Positions 47,299 to 61,400 of a stretch of DNA of 64,000 bases are shown piece by piece. A program made the position numbers and the translations under genes. The notes beneath the pieces were generated by a model, which worked only from the letters and a program-made list of their open reading frames with translations, was not told where the DNA came from and did not search any database. The DNA comes from Sipunculus nudus (lineage: Eukaryota; Annelida; Sipuncula; Golfingiida; Sipunculidae): contig CM049320.1 of NCBI GenBank assembly GCA_026874595.1, positions 42,418,714 through 42,482,713 of the forward strand. The letters run 5' to 3'. Within the stretch, counting starts at the first letter, position 1, and the number at the start of each line of letters is the position of its first letter.

Positions 47299-48295
47299 CA
47301 GTAGAGCGCCGTTTTTCAAAAAACGTCGAGGGACAAGCTTTACTTTCTGAAAAACGAATTTTCGGAAATTCGATTTGGGGTCTATTGTCCATTTCGTACG
47401 ACAGTTAATGATTAACATAACGCTATATTACTGAGGGAACATCGTGTTTCTTTTCAACCCACGTAATTTACAACCGAAACTTATAAAAATATCAGATCTA
47501 TTGCAGAGTGTGATAGGTAAAACCCATTTTAACTTGTTTATGGGATACTTCTGTTCCTTTTTTTCCAAACAAATTCAAGGGAGGGAAAGGTCAAATGACA
47601 TCGCCATATTTGTAGCTCGGTTAGTTTCTTTAATTGCCCACAGGCGGCGCCAGTGCGGCACACCCATAATCCAGTCCGTTTTCTTTTCTTTAACTCCATA
47701 TCTCTGGCAAGTGACAGCAAGACGATCTTGTTCGATTGGTGTTCTTCTTGACAGTAAATAAGCTGAATAACTGCAAGTTTACACACAGTTGTGACACAAT
47801 TGCTCTCTCGGAATGAATTGTGTGGCCAGGCCCGCCTCACATCTAAACCTACTTGAGCACAGGCGATGTCCTAAGGATACCTCACCAATACTCTTGCGAA
47901 TAAACTGCTGAGTTGTTTGACCTGACATCCCAGCCCAAGCCGACAAACTATGCTTGCTTGAGTACAAATGAGGTTTGGCTGATAATACACGTTCCCTTGG
48001 ATAAACTGCTCAGCCGTTTACTATGCCTTACAGAGCCTGGCGTTGCATGACTAGCTGCAGTTATCACACTTTTGCCCGGCGACAGCATCGGCCTAGAACT
48101 AATTATTTAGGGTCACCACTTGGCTTAACCACCTGATTGCAGGCCTTTGTGACTCGTAATTGCAAAGATTCATTTGAGGTGATTACATACTTGAAAAATA
48201 TTTCGGAAATGTGAATTAATTTTCGGTTCTCCATTCTAAATTTCGGAAAACAAATTTTTCAGAAATACAGCATTCAGAAATACGGCCCTCTACTG
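47299..48295. mobile_element. Pogo/mariner-like non-autonomous element (997 bp)
   Basis: Inverted ends CAGTAGAGCGCCGTTTTTC and CAGTAGAGGGCCGTATTTC are flanked by TA (47297-47298, 48296-48297). Similarity continues inward through TTTCTGAAAAA and CGGAAATT. CAGTA starts and TA targets are usual for pogo-type Tc1/mariner elements. No transposase domain is recognised in the GC-richer core. Confidence 0.75.
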
Positions 48296-48681
48296 TAATT
48301 AATTTTGATGACAAAAATATACATTTTTATATACATATATATAAAATATATACATATATTCATATTTGTGTAAATGTATCAAATGATAACACAGCCTGAT
48401 ATAATTTAATATTTAATGTCTAACTGGACCAAAAGCAGGGCAACAGAATGTTTTCTTTTTCTAATAAACTAATGAGTGTTTTATCAGTGTAAGTCTGATA
48501 CAAAAGGGGGCTCATGTTTCCTACCTCAGGCTACGTGTCACTCACACCTGAGACCAGAGAATGAAATGTTCCAGTTGGAGTGGAATGATATCTACAGTAA
48601 CTAAGTATAAAGATGGTGTACATAGTGAAGTTTAAACCAATTGACCACATAAAAGAGGTATCATTGTGAATGACCTATGAC

Positions 48682-49672
48682 CAGGGTTGGGCAAAACCCA
48701 GGTTTTAAGCATAAAACCCTGCCCAGTGGGTTTTACTTGGTTAACCCGGGTAAACCTGGGTTTTATCGGCTTACGGATTTTATGGGCAATATAGTCTCAA
48801 AATGCAACTGACTGAACTCTTAATTTCTTGTACCAGCTTAGGAAATACTGTGATCAGTATGTTTCTTTGCTTTAAAATGTATATAACTAAATAAATATAT
48901 ATAAAATATAACTGATATTGGTGATATATAGCAGTTATAATGACAATTAAAAAATATCAGGAGTCTTTAAAATGGAGTATAAACCTACCGTACTATGTAA
49001 CTCTGATTATTTCAATCATATTTCTATCTTAATCTATCATTTGTAATTATTTAATGATTTTGAAATAATTTCCTTTGAATCAATGAAAGATTGAAAAAAG
49101 ACGGATTAATTATTGGGTGTGTACACAAACTGGTTAACTGGTCGCACAAGATGGTTACTGGCTACCAAGTGTCAACTGATTAGCAGTACATGTATAGGAT
49201 ACCACACAGGTGAAGCCACAGTGACACCTCACTGGGACTTTGCTGCAAAAGCAATGGGATCCACTGGGCACTGACACTTTGGGAGTTATTGTTATTACAA
49301 GAATATGGTAGGTTGTAGTGGAGTACAGCCTAGGTAATCAAGAGTTACAAAGGATTTCATTATGGTATGATTCTACTATATATATCCAGGGCATGTAAGA
49401 GATCTTTAGTTCTAGGTCTTTTCAGTCATAGTGATTTCTGATCAATGAAACCTAAAATTATTTCATGGACAATCACTGTAGGTTTTCCTCTTTATATGAT
49501 TATATGCATTTTATGCAGCGATTCTGAGATTGAAAAGAATGCTTCTATAAAAGCCCAAATCATATTGCCCATTAAAACCCACATGTGGGTTTTAAGGCTT
49601 ATTGCCCACCCGGGTAATAAGGGGTATTACCCCCCCAGGTTTACCCACCTGGGTATTACCCGCCCAACCCTG
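48682..49672. mobile_element. hAT element, non-autonomous (991 bp), with 8-bp target duplication
   Basis: Ends CAGGGTTGGGCAAAACCC and (complement) CAGGGTTGGGCGGGTAAT, flanked by exact CCTATGAC (48674-48681, 49673-49680). The subterminal regions repeat GGGTTTTA and GGGTAA blocks on both sides. No transposase. A recent-looking insertion. Confidence 0.88.
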
Positions 49673-51453
49673 CCTATGACCCTGTACCTCTTGCCCAAAT
49701 ATAAACTTAATTTGTTACATCCTTTGACCTTGTGCCCCAAAAATAAATAGGGTGCTTCCTCAAATAAAAAGATCAATAAATGTTAAGTCAGATTTTATTT
49801 ATTCAATCCTAACATTGAGTCCTTCATCCAAACTTCAAACAAAGGTGAGGATAACCTCAAACTTGTAACCTTGATCCAAAATCAAATGATTTCACAGAAT
49901 ATAGGTCACTGCAACCTAATTTTTTTTTATAAAAACCTAACATTTTGAAATCCGGCTACAGCAAATTTGTTTTTATATCATTATTTTAGAAATATGAAAA
50001 ATACACATCTCTGCATGAAGTTACCTGTGTACTTTTATGGGCTATATGAAAGATGTAGGAGCCTCTCATGATTACAAAAGCATTGTTACCAGTAGGTCAA
50101 AGACAACAAAGTGCATGACTGTAATATGCATGCAAATTATAAACAAGTTGTCCGAGGACAACAGTACTTGCCGGTACCAGGCATTCAGAAAACAAAGAGC
50201 AGCACAGGGCTTTTTCTTTGTAAAATCTATAAGTCATAGCAAAAAGCAAACAAGGCCTACAGGCCTAATACGAACCTTTGCAAAGTTTGGGAGTATGAAT
50301 GTTTATTTTTGAAATTTAATATTGATCCTCTCATGTCCTGCATATCTTCCTTAGTCATTATGATTCCAGCCAAATGGACTTTTCAGTTTAGGTTATGTAC
50401 CAATGACGCCACACCATTCCATAAGCCAAATGGTATGCTAAAAAATCAATGTTTAAGTGGCAGGCTGGCGCTAATAGAAAGAATCGGTTCGACTTTTTAA
50501 CGAAACTGGCCTCTTTTACCGGAACTGACAGAAACTGACTTTAAATTATATTAAATTACATTTAAATTAAATTATTTTTTTTATTTCCATATTCTGAAAC
50601 AATGTGAAACATTGTAATACAGTAACAACACAACAAACATGATAAATAAAAGGTTTTGTGAAATGATGATACAATAAAAGAAAATAAAAGTAGGCCTTCC
50701 TCTTTTTCCATTCATGTTCATTTGTAAATATTCATTCAGTTTTAACATAATGTTTCAATTTTTATTTAAAGCTGACAATTTCATGTAATTTTCAATTTAA
50801 TTTATATTTGGACAAGTATTATTTCCTCAGTAAAATTATATATTTTAGCATCTTTTCAAAAACAATTTTGAATATTCTGCACATCAAAACAAAGCAGAAT
50901 GACAGAATTTTAGAATGACAGAAACAGTGCCGTTTAGTCCATCACCCTCTGATTGATCAGTTTTTGTTCTCTTTGAGCAACCGCAGGGTGTGATGAGCTG
51001 ATTAGGGGTGCTAATGATTGGCTTGCTGCCCTCACCCTTAGGCTTGTCACTCTGAGCTGTTGATGCTTTAATGAGTTTGCTCATTGAAGCTCTTTTACAC
51101 TTGTCAGTATAGTTCTGAGCGAATATAAAGAAGACAGCTTTTCTGCAGCTCTATACAAGGAACCCCCCACTATACTATGCAAAACTGTGAGTGAAACATT
51201 TAATTTAATATTTGAGAAAACAGTTTATTCCTGTCATGACATATTGACTTAATTATCATAAATATGATTAAATACATTACAGCTGAAAGACTTCATCTTG
51301 CGCTGTCGATTTATGAAGAAACGTGTAGAAAGTTGCAAAGTATACATTAAATAAGTTCATATAAAATTTTCTGCCATTGTAACATCATGTCCTAAATATT
51401 GACAAAAAAACAATGTGTGCCCCTTGGTGGGACAAATTATATCAACTGGAAGA

Positions 51454-51538
<85 letters not shown>

Positions 51539-52836
51539 AGAGGAAAATAAGATGTTAAAAACTTCTCCTTTGCATTCATATAATTATTTCTGAATTTTAA
51601 TTTTAAATGTGGTACATGTGCAACACTTAGAAATTAATTAATTTAACAATCCAAGGTGATACGGACAGAAAAGTCCAAGGCATTCCATACATTTGTCATG
51701 TATAAATAAGCTGTTTGAACTAATTCTTACTCAAACTGATTGACTGTACAGTGGAATTTCACATTTGTTTTTCAAATGGTACAAATTGTAATCATAAAAC
51801 AGACAGGTCCAGTTGAAATAGCATTTATAGCAGGAGTCATGAGCTGTTGGTCATTGTCTTTGTCACAATCAGGATACTGTATAACTGCAAATATTGCGGA
51901 GTAGGCTATGTATCTATTTTCATTGTTCGCTCCACAAGAGCTAGGGATAGATACTGTAGATCAGTAAATTGTCATGGTCCAAGGTCCAAATCTTACTTGC
52001 CTTATGAGGTATTAGTTGTTGACAATTACATGAATTTATAATAATATTATACATGGATTTATAGAATATTGGGAAGTATCATAGAATGGTTCGTCTTTTG
52101 CTTGTTTTTTTTAATAATTATTTTGATACAGGTATATCCATGCTGACTGATCTGCTGTTTTGCAATTTTACTATTAAAAACAATTGGGGTGAAGTAAAGT
52201 AAGATGATATGTGTGTTCTTCAAGTCAGTTCCAGTACCATTTTAAGCAGATCCACGTAAGATAGGTAGTCATACTTGGTTGAAACTCATCAAGTTATGTT
52301 ATTATAAAATATGTTTTAAAATAACTTAACAAGTGCTTTATTTTCTGATAACATGCAGTCAGTTTTGGTCAGTTCCGGTAATATGAACTCCGTTTCGGTC
52401 AGTTCCTGTGAAAAGTCGAGCCCGAAAGACTGACATGTAGTATTAACAAGAGTCATTTGACATGTATATACGACGAGTGCACCAATGTTTATTAACTTTT
52501 AAATAATGAAATTTTAAAGTTGCAAATGGTTTTTATGCTTCCGAGTATTGTTCCCCAATGGTGCAGGGGTTGTCATAAAAGACTGGTCAGTAACTATGAG
52601 TACCAATTACTGATTACCTGATTACCAGCTGATTTACTATACATCATTGTCGCACCTATTGTTAAATAGCACCCATCATAGCAAGATTTTACAATAGGTG
52701 CAATACCAGTATTATGATCAAATATGAACAATTGGCGCCTAAAACTGGTTATTAATAATGTTAATAGGTTCTCTTAGAACTAACTTATGTCGTTATGACT
52801 TATCTGATACATATATTGGCAATATTATTGCTAGTA
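49673..52836. other. Mostly unique; contains family I/J tags and a (TA)n tract
   Basis: ACAAG followed by TTGTCC-GA-GGACAA lies at 50143-50161. ACAAGGCCTACAGGCCTAA at 50250 starts a ~145-bp segment repeated at 36714-36860 (AGTATGAATG, GTCCTGCATAT, CTTAGTCATTATGATT). The TA tract is at 51456-51536. No gene seen. Confidence 0.5.
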
Positions 52837-53046
52837 CTACGACTGTGAAGTTCGACGGACGTCCGAGGTCCATTTTTCGTGAAAATGCTCCGTGAATGCC
52901 TGCTCTTCCTCCGCTTTTAGCCGGAAACATATTTCCCTGACCAGCCTTCTGTTCACCGCTTTGCAGTGTATTTCGCTGATCATCGCTGCCCTGAAGGCTT
53001 CGTCAAGATCATGTATATCAAACGGTGCCAATACACGCTTTCTAAT
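52837..53046 (-). CDS. Possible orphan terminal exon or ORF, unidentified
   Basis: A minus-strand open frame of about 69 codons ending TAG (52839-52837), clearly GC-richer than the AT-rich DNA around it. It encodes a charged, helical-looking sequence (DLDEAFRAAMISEIHCK, VREICFRLKAEEEQAF). There is no ATG at its beginning, but TTTGTCTATTAG just upstream could be a weak splice acceptor. The satellite array starts only 40 bp further upstream, so any earlier exon would lie beyond at least 10 kb of satellite. Family not recognised; could also be a gene or transposon fragment. Confidence 0.35.
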   Translation of the reverse strand: MRKRVLAPFDIHDLDEAFRAAMISEIHCKAVNRRLVREICFRLKAEEEQAFTEHFHEKWTSDVRRTSQS

Positions 53047-54912
53047 AGACAAATTTCACTATTAATAATACTAATAATGCGAATATTATTCTTTTTTTTT
53101 TTAAATCTGCTTGATATAAAAAATGTTATAAAATTTTAAATACGCTAAACAACCCATCAAGTTTGGTATCAACGGAAAGTACTTTTCACAGGTAGTCACA
53201 TTGTATGAATTTTAGAGTGGCACAAGTGAGCGTTTTAGAGAAGTCAAATACGACTTTTATTCAATTTTATTTTAATTTAGCGTGAATTTTAAAGTGTTAT
53301 AAAATTTTAATTACGCTAAACAACCCATCAAGTTTGGTATCAACGGAAAGTACTTTTAACAGGTAGTCACATGGTATGAATTTTAGAGTGGCACAAGTGA
53401 GCGTTTTAGAGCAGTCAAGTACGACTTTTATTCAAATTTTTTAATTTAGCGTGAATTTTAAAGTATTATACATCTTTAAATACGCTAAACAACCCATCAA
53501 GTTTGGTATCAACGGAAAGGACTTTTTACTGGTATTCACATGGTATGAATTTTAGAGTGGCACAAGTGAGCGTTTTAGGGCAGTCAAGTACGACTATTAT
53601 TAATTTTTTTTTAATTTAGCGTGAATTTTAAAGTATTAGACATCTTTAAATACGCTAAACAACCCATCAAGTTTGGTATCAACGGAAAGGACTTTTTACC
53701 GGTATTCACCTGGTATGAATTTTAGAGTGGCACAAGTGTGCGTTTTAGAGCAGTCAGATACGACTATTATTCATTTTTTATTAAATTTAGCGTGAATTTT
53801 AAAGTGTTATTAATCTTTAAATACGCTAAACAACCCATCAGGTTTGGTATCAACGGAAAGGACTTTTTACCGGTATTCACCTGGTATGAATTTTAGAGTG
53901 GCACAAGTGTGCGTTTTAGAGCAGTCAGATACGACTATTATTCATTTTTATTAAATTTAGCGTGAATTTTAAAGTGTTATTAATCTTTAAATACGCTAAA
54001 CAACCCATCACGTTTGGTATAAACGGAAAGAACTTTTAACTGGTAGTCACATGGTATGAACTTTAGAGTGGCACAAGTGTCCGTTTTAGAGCAGTCAGGT
54101 ACGACTATTATTCAATTTTATTTTAATTTAGCGTGAATTTTAAAGTGTTATTAAATATTAATTACGCTAAACAACCCATCAAGTTTGGTATCAACGGAAA
54201 GTACTTTTTACTGGTATTAACATGGTATGAATTTTAGAGTGGCACAAGTGAGCGTTATAGAGCAGTCAGATACGACTATTATTAATTTTTTTTTTAATTT
54301 AGCGTGAATTTTAAAGTATTATACATCTTTAAATACGCTAAAGAACCCATCAAGTTTGGTATCAACGGAAAGTACTTTTCACAGGTAGTCACATGGTATG
54401 AATTTTAGAGTGGCACAAGTGAGCTTTTTAGAGTAGTCAGATACGACTATTATTCATTTTCTTAATTTAGCGTGAATTTTAAAGTGTTATTAATCTTTAA
54501 ATACGCTAAACAACCCATCAAGTTTGATATCAACGGAAAGTACTTTTTACTGGGATTCACATGGTATGAATTTTAGAGTGGCACAAGTGAGTGTTTTAGA
54601 GCAGTCAAGTACGACTATTATTAATTTTTATTTAATTTAGCGTGAATTTTAAAGTATTATACAACTATAAATAGGCTAAACAACCCATCAAGTTTGGTAT
54701 CAAAGGAAAGTACTTTTTATTGGTAGTCACACTGTATGAATTTTAGAGTGGCACAAGTGAGTGTTTTAGAGCAGTCAAATACGACTATTATTCAATTTTA
54801 TTTTAATTTAGCGTGAATTTTAAAGTGATATAAAATTTTAATTACGCTAAACAACCCATCAAGTTTGGTATCAACGGAAAGAACTTTTCACTGGTAGTCT
54901 TATGGTATGAAC

Positions 54913-57900
54913 TTAAGAGTGGCACAAGTGAGCGTTTTAGAGCAGTCAAGTACGACTTTTATTCAAATTTTTTAATTTAGCGTGAATTTTAAAGTATTAT
55001 ACATCTTTAAATACGCTAAACAACCCATCAAGTTTGGTATCAACGGAAAGAACTTTTAACTGGTAGTCACATGGTATGAATTTTAGAGTGGCACAAGTGA
55101 GTGTTTTAGAGCAGTCAAATACGACTATTATTCAATTTTATTTTAATTTAGCGTGAATTTTAAAGTGATATAAAATTTTAATTACGCTAAACAACCCATG
55201 AAGTTTGGTATCAACGGAAAGAACTTTTCACTGGTAGTCTTATGGTATGAATTTTAGAGTGGCACAAGTGAGCGTTTTAGAGCAGTCAAGTACGACTTTT
55301 ATTCAAATTTTTTAATTTAGCGTGAATTTTAAGGTATTATACATCTTTAAATAAGCTAAAGAACCCATCAAGTTTGGTATCAACGGAAAGTACTTTTCAC
55401 AGGTAGTCACATGGTATGAATTTTAGAGTGGCACAAGTGAGCTTTTTAGAGTAGTCAGATACGACTATTATTCATTTTCTTAATTAAGCGTGAATTTTAA
55501 AGTGTTATTAATCTTTAAATACGCTAAACAACCCTTCACGTTTGGTATAAACGAAAAGAACATTTTACTGGTAGTCACATGGTATGAATTTTAGAGTGGC
55601 ACAAGTGAGCGTTTTAGAGCAGTCAAGTACGACTTTTATTCAATTTTTTTAATTTAGCGTGAATTTTAAAGTATTATACATCTTTAAATACGCTAAACAA
55701 CCCATCAAGTTTGGTATCAACGGAAAGGACTTTTTACTGGTATTCACATGGTATGAATTTTAGGGTGGCACAAGTGACCGTTTTAGAGCAGTCAGGTATG
55801 ACTATTATTCAATTTTATTTTAATTTAGCGTGAATTTTAAAGTGTTATAAAATTTTAATTACGCTAAACAACCCATCAAGTTTGGTATCAACGGAAAGTA
55901 CTTTTTATTGGTATTCACATGGTATGAATTTTAGAGCGGCACAAGTGAGCGTTTTAGAGCAGTCAAATACGACTATTATTCATTTTTTTAATTTCTCTTT
56001 GATTTAAAAGTGTTATATATCTTTAAATACGCTAAACAACACATCACGTTTGGTATAAACGGAAAGAACTTTTAACTGGTAGTCACATGGTATGAATTTT
56101 AGAGTGGCACAAGTGAGCGTTTTAGAGCAGTCAAGTACGACTTTTATTCAATTTTTTAATTTAGCGTGAATTTTAAAGTATTATACATCTTTAAATACGT
56201 TAAACAACCCATCAAGTTTGGTATCAACGGAAAGGACTTTTTACTGGTATTCACATGGTATGAATTTTAGGGTGGCACAAGTGACCGTTTTAGAGCAGTC
56301 AGGTACGACTATTATTCAATTTTATTTTAATTTAGCGTGAATTTTAAAGTGTTATAAAATTTTAATTACGCTAAACAACCCATCAAGTTTGGTATCAACG
56401 GAAAGTACTTTTTATTGGTATTCACATGGTATGAATTTTAGAGTGGCACAAGTGAGCGTTTTAGAGCAGTCAAATACGACTATTATTCATTTTTTTAATT
56501 TCTCTTTGATTTAAAAGTGTTATATATCTTTAAATACGCTAAACAACACATCACGTTTGGTATAAACGGAAAGAACTTTTAACTGGTAGTCACATGGTAT
56601 GAATTTTAGAGTGGCACAAGTGACCGTTTTAGAGCAGTCAGGTACGACTATTATTCAATTTTATTTTAATTTAGCGTGAATTTTAAAGTATTATACATCT
56701 TTAAATACGCTAAAGAACCCATCAAGTTTGGTACCAACGGAAAGGACATTTTACTGGTATTCATATGGTATGAATTTTAGAGTGGCACAAGTGACCGTTT
56801 TAGAGCAGTCAGGTACGACTATTATTCAATTTTATTTTAATTTAGCGTGAATTTTAAAGTATTATACATCTTTAAATACGCTAAACAACCCATCAAGTTT
56901 GGTATCAACGGAAAGTACGTTTTACTGGTATTCACATGGTATGAATTTTAGAGTGGCACAAGTGAGCGTTTTAGAGCAGTCAGATACAACTATTATTCAT
57001 TTTTTTTTTTAAATTAGCGTGAATTTTAAAGTGTTATTAATCTTTAAATACGCTCAACAACCCATCAAGTTTGGTATAAATGGAAAGAACTTTTTACTGG
57101 TAGACACATGGTTGGAATTTTAGAGTGGCACAAGTGACCGTTTTAGAGCAGTCAGGTACGACTATTATTCAATTTTATTTTAATTTAGCGTGAATTTTAA
57201 AGTATTATACATCTTTAAATACGCTAAACAACTCATCAAGTTTGGTATCAACGGAAAGTACTTTTCACTGGTAGTCCCATGGTATATAAATTAGAGTGGC
57301 ACAAGTGAGTGTTTTAGAGCAGTCAGATACGACTATTATTCATTTTTTTAATTTCTCTTGGATTTAAAAGTGTTATATATCTTTAAATACGCTAAACAAC
57401 CCATCATGTTTGGTATCAACGGAAAGTACTTTTCACTGGTAGTCCCATGGTATAAAAATCAGAGTGGCACAAGTGACCGTTTTAGAGCAGCCTGATATGA
57501 CTATTATTCATTTTTTTTAATTTAGCGTGAATTTTAAAGTGTTTTATATCTTAAAATACGCCAAAGAACCCATCCAGTTTGGTATCAACGGAAAGTACTT
57601 TGCACTGGTATTCACATGGTACGAATTGTACAGTGGCACAAGTGACCGTTTTAGAGCAGTCAAATGCGACTATTATTCATTTTTTTTTTTAATTTAGCGT
57701 GAATTTTAAAGTGTTTTATATCTTTAAATACGCTAAAGAACCCATCAAGTTTGGTATCAACGGAAAGTCCTTTTTACTTGTATTCACATGGTATGAATTG
57801 TAGAGTGGCACAAGTGACCGTTTCAGAGCTGTCAAATGCGACTATTATTCATTTTTTTAATTTCTATTGGATTTTAAAGTGTTATATATCTTTAAATACG

Positions 57901-58427
57901 CCAAACAATCCATCAAGTTTGGTATCAACTGAAAGTACTATGCACTGGTAGTCACATGGTATAAAAATTAGAGTGGCACAAGTGAGCGTTTTAGAGCAGT
58001 CAGATAGGACTATTATTCATTTTTTTAATTTCTCTTGGATATTAAAGTGTTATATATTGTAAAATACGCTAAACAACCCATAAAATTTTGGTATCAACGG
58101 AAAGTACTTTTTACTGGTATTCACATGGTATGAATTGTAGAGTGGCACAAGTGACCGTTTTAGAGCAGTCAAATGCGACTATTATTCATTTATTTTTAAT
58201 TTCGCATGAATTTTAAAGTATTATATATCTTAAAATACGCCAAAGAACCCATCAAGTTTGTTATCAACGGAAAGTACTTTTTACTGATATTCACATGGGA
58301 TAAACTTTAGAGTGGCACAAGTGACCGTTTTAGAGCAGTCAAATGCGACTATTATTAAATTTTTTTTTAATTTAGCGTGAATTTTAAAGTGTTTTATATC
58401 TTAAAATACGCCAAAGAACCCATCCAC
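54913..58427 (+). repeat. 3.5-kb higher-order repeat, copy 1
   Basis: About 3514 bp that recurs almost base for base at 58428-61942, as shown by shared private variants such as GAGCGGCACAAG and CATCACGTTTGGTATAAACG. Differences noticed are single bases (for example ACGAAAAG against ACGGAAAG). Confidence 0.9.
55530..56543 (+). repeat. ~507-bp trimer repeated in tandem
   Basis: Variant marks recur at 507 bp: TAGGGTGGCAC at 55761 and 56268, ACATCACGTTTGG at 56041 and 56548. Three monomers are the unit. The same pair appears in the second 3.5-kb copy. Confidence 0.8.
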
Positions 58428-61400
58428 CTAAGAGTGGCACAAGTGAGCGTTTTAGAGCAGTCAAGTACGACTTTTATTCAAATTTTTTAATTTAGCGTGA
58501 ATTTTAAAGTATTATACATCTTTAAATACGCTAAACAACCCATCAAGTTTGGTATCAACGGAAAGAACTTTTAACTGGTAGTCACATGGTATGAATTTTA
58601 GAGTGGCACAAGTGAGTGTTTTAGAGCAGTCAAATACGACTATTATTCAATTTTATTTTAATTTAGCGTGAATTTTAAAGTGATATAAAATTTTAATTAC
58701 GCTAAACAACCCATGAAGTTTGGTATCAACGGAAAGAACTTTTCACTGGTAGTCTTATGGTATGAATTTTAGAGTGGCACAAGTGAGCGTTTTAGAGCAG
58801 TCAAGTACGACTTTTATTCAAATTTTTTAATTTAGCGTGAATTTTAAGGTATTATACATCTTTAAATAAGCTAAAGAACCCATCAAGTTTGGTATCAACG
58901 GAAAGTACTTTTCACAGGTAGTCACATGGTATGAATTTTAGAGTGGCACAAGTGAGCTTTTTAGAGTAGTCAGATACGACTATTATTCATTTTCTTAATT
59001 AAGCGTGAATTTTAAAGTGTTATTAATCTTTAAATACGCTAAACAACCCTTCACGTTTGGTATAAACGGAAAGAACATTTTACTGGTAGTCACATGGTAT
59101 GAATTTTAGAGTGGCACAAGTGAGCGTTTTAGAGCAGTCAAGTACGACTTTTATTCAATTTTTTTAATTTAGCGTGAATTTTAAAGTATTATACATCTTT
59201 AAATACGCTAAACAACCCATCAAGTTTGGTATCAACGGAAAGGACTTTTTACTGGTATTCACATGGTATGAATTTTAGGGTGGCACAAGTGACCGTTTTA
59301 GAGCAGTCAGGTACGACTATTATTCAATTTTATTTTAATTTAGCGTGAATTTTAAAGTGTTATAAAATTTTAATTACGCTAAACAACCCATCAAGTTTGG
59401 TATCAACGGAAAGTACTTTTTATTGGTATTCACATGGTATGAATTTTAGAGCGGCACAAGTGAGCGTTTTAGAGCAGTCAAATACGACTATTATTCATTT
59501 TTTTAATTTCTCTTTGATTTAAAAGGGTTATATATCTTTAAATACGCTAAACAACACATCACGTTTGGTATAAACGGAAAGAACTTTTAACTGGTAGTCA
59601 CATGGTATGAATTTTAGAGTGGCACAAGTGAGCGTTTTAGAGCAGTCAAGTACGACTTTTATTCAATTTTTTAATTTAGCGTGAATTTTAAAGTATTATA
59701 CATCTTTAAATACGCTAAACAACCCATCAAGTTTGGTATCAACGGAAAGGACTTTTTACTGGTATTCACATGGTATGAATTTTAGGGTGGCACAAGTGAC
59801 CGTTTTAGAGCAGTCAGGTACGACTATTATTCAATTTTATTTTAATTTAGCGTGAATTTTAAAGTGTTATAAAATTTTAATTACGCTAAACAACCCATCA
59901 AGTTTGGTATCAACGGAAAGTACTTTTTATTGGTATTCACATGGTATGAATTTTAGAGTGGCACAAGTGAGCGTTTTAGAGCAGTCAAATACGACTATTA
60001 TTCATTTTTTTAATTTCTCTTTGATTTAAAAGTGTTATATATCTTTAAATACGCTAAACAACACATCACGTTTGGTATAAACGGAAAGAACTTTTAACTG
60101 GTAGTCACATGGTATGAATTTTAGAGTGGCACAAGTGACCGTTTTAGAGCAGTCAGGTACGACTATTATTCAATTTTATTTTAATTTAGCGTGAATTTTA
60201 AAGTATTATACATCTTTAAATACGCTAAAGAACCCATCAAGTTTGGTACCAACGGAAAGGACTTTTTACTGGTATTCATATGGTATGAATTTTAGAGTGG
60301 CACAAGTGACCGTTTTAGAGCAGTCAGGTACGACTATTATTCAATTTTATTTTAATTTAGCGTGAATTTTAAAGTATTATACATCTTTAAATACGCTAAA
60401 CAACCCATCAAGTTTGGTATCAACGGAAAGTACGTTTTACTGGTATTCACATGGTATGAATTTTAGAGTGGCACAAGTGAGCGTTTTAGAGCAGTCAGAT
60501 ACAACTATTATTCATTTTTTTTTAAATTAGCGTGAATTTTAAAGTGTTATTAATCTTTAAATACGCTCAACAACCCATCAAGTTTGGTATAAATGGAAAG
60601 AACTTTTTACTGGTAGACACATGGTTGGAATTTTAGAGTGGCACAAGTGACCGTTTTAGAGCAGTCAGGTACGACTATTATTCAATTTTATTTTAATTTA
60701 GCGTGAATTTTAAAGTATTATACATCTTTAAATACGCTAAACAACTCATCAAGTTTGGTATCAACGGAAAGTACTTTTCACTAGTAGTCCCATGGTATAT
60801 AAATTAGAGTGGCACAAGTGAGCGTTTTAGAGCAGTCAGATACGACTATTATTCATTTTTTTAATTTCTCTTGGATTTAAAAGTGTTATATATCTTTAAA
60901 TACGCTAAACAACCCATCATGTTTGGTATCAACGGAAAGTACTTTTCACTGGTAGTCCCATGGTATAAAAATCAGAGTGGCACAAGTGACCGTTTTAGAG
61001 CAGCCTGATATGACTATTATTCATTTTTTTTAATTTAGCGTGAATTTTAAAGTGTTTTATATCTTAAAATACGCCAAAGAACCCATCCAGTTTGGTATCA
61101 ACGGAAAGTACTTTGCACTGGTATTCACATGGTACGAATTGTACAGTGGCACAAGTGACCGTTTTAGAGCAGTCAAATGCGACTATTATTCATTTTTTTT
61201 TTTAATTTAGCGTGAATTTTAAAGTGTTTTATATCTTTAAATACGCTAAAGAACCCATCAAGTTTGGTATCAACGGAAAGTCCTTTTTACTTGTATTCAC
61301 ATGGTATGAATTGTAGAGTGGCACAAGTGACCGTTTCAGAGCTGTCAAATGCGACTATTATTCATTTTTTTAATTTCTATTGGATTTTAAAGTGTTATAT

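Noticed and set aside
47444-47840. 100-codon open frames on both strands
   Set aside because: They overlap each other inside a TA-flanked non-autonomous element and show no transposase motif.
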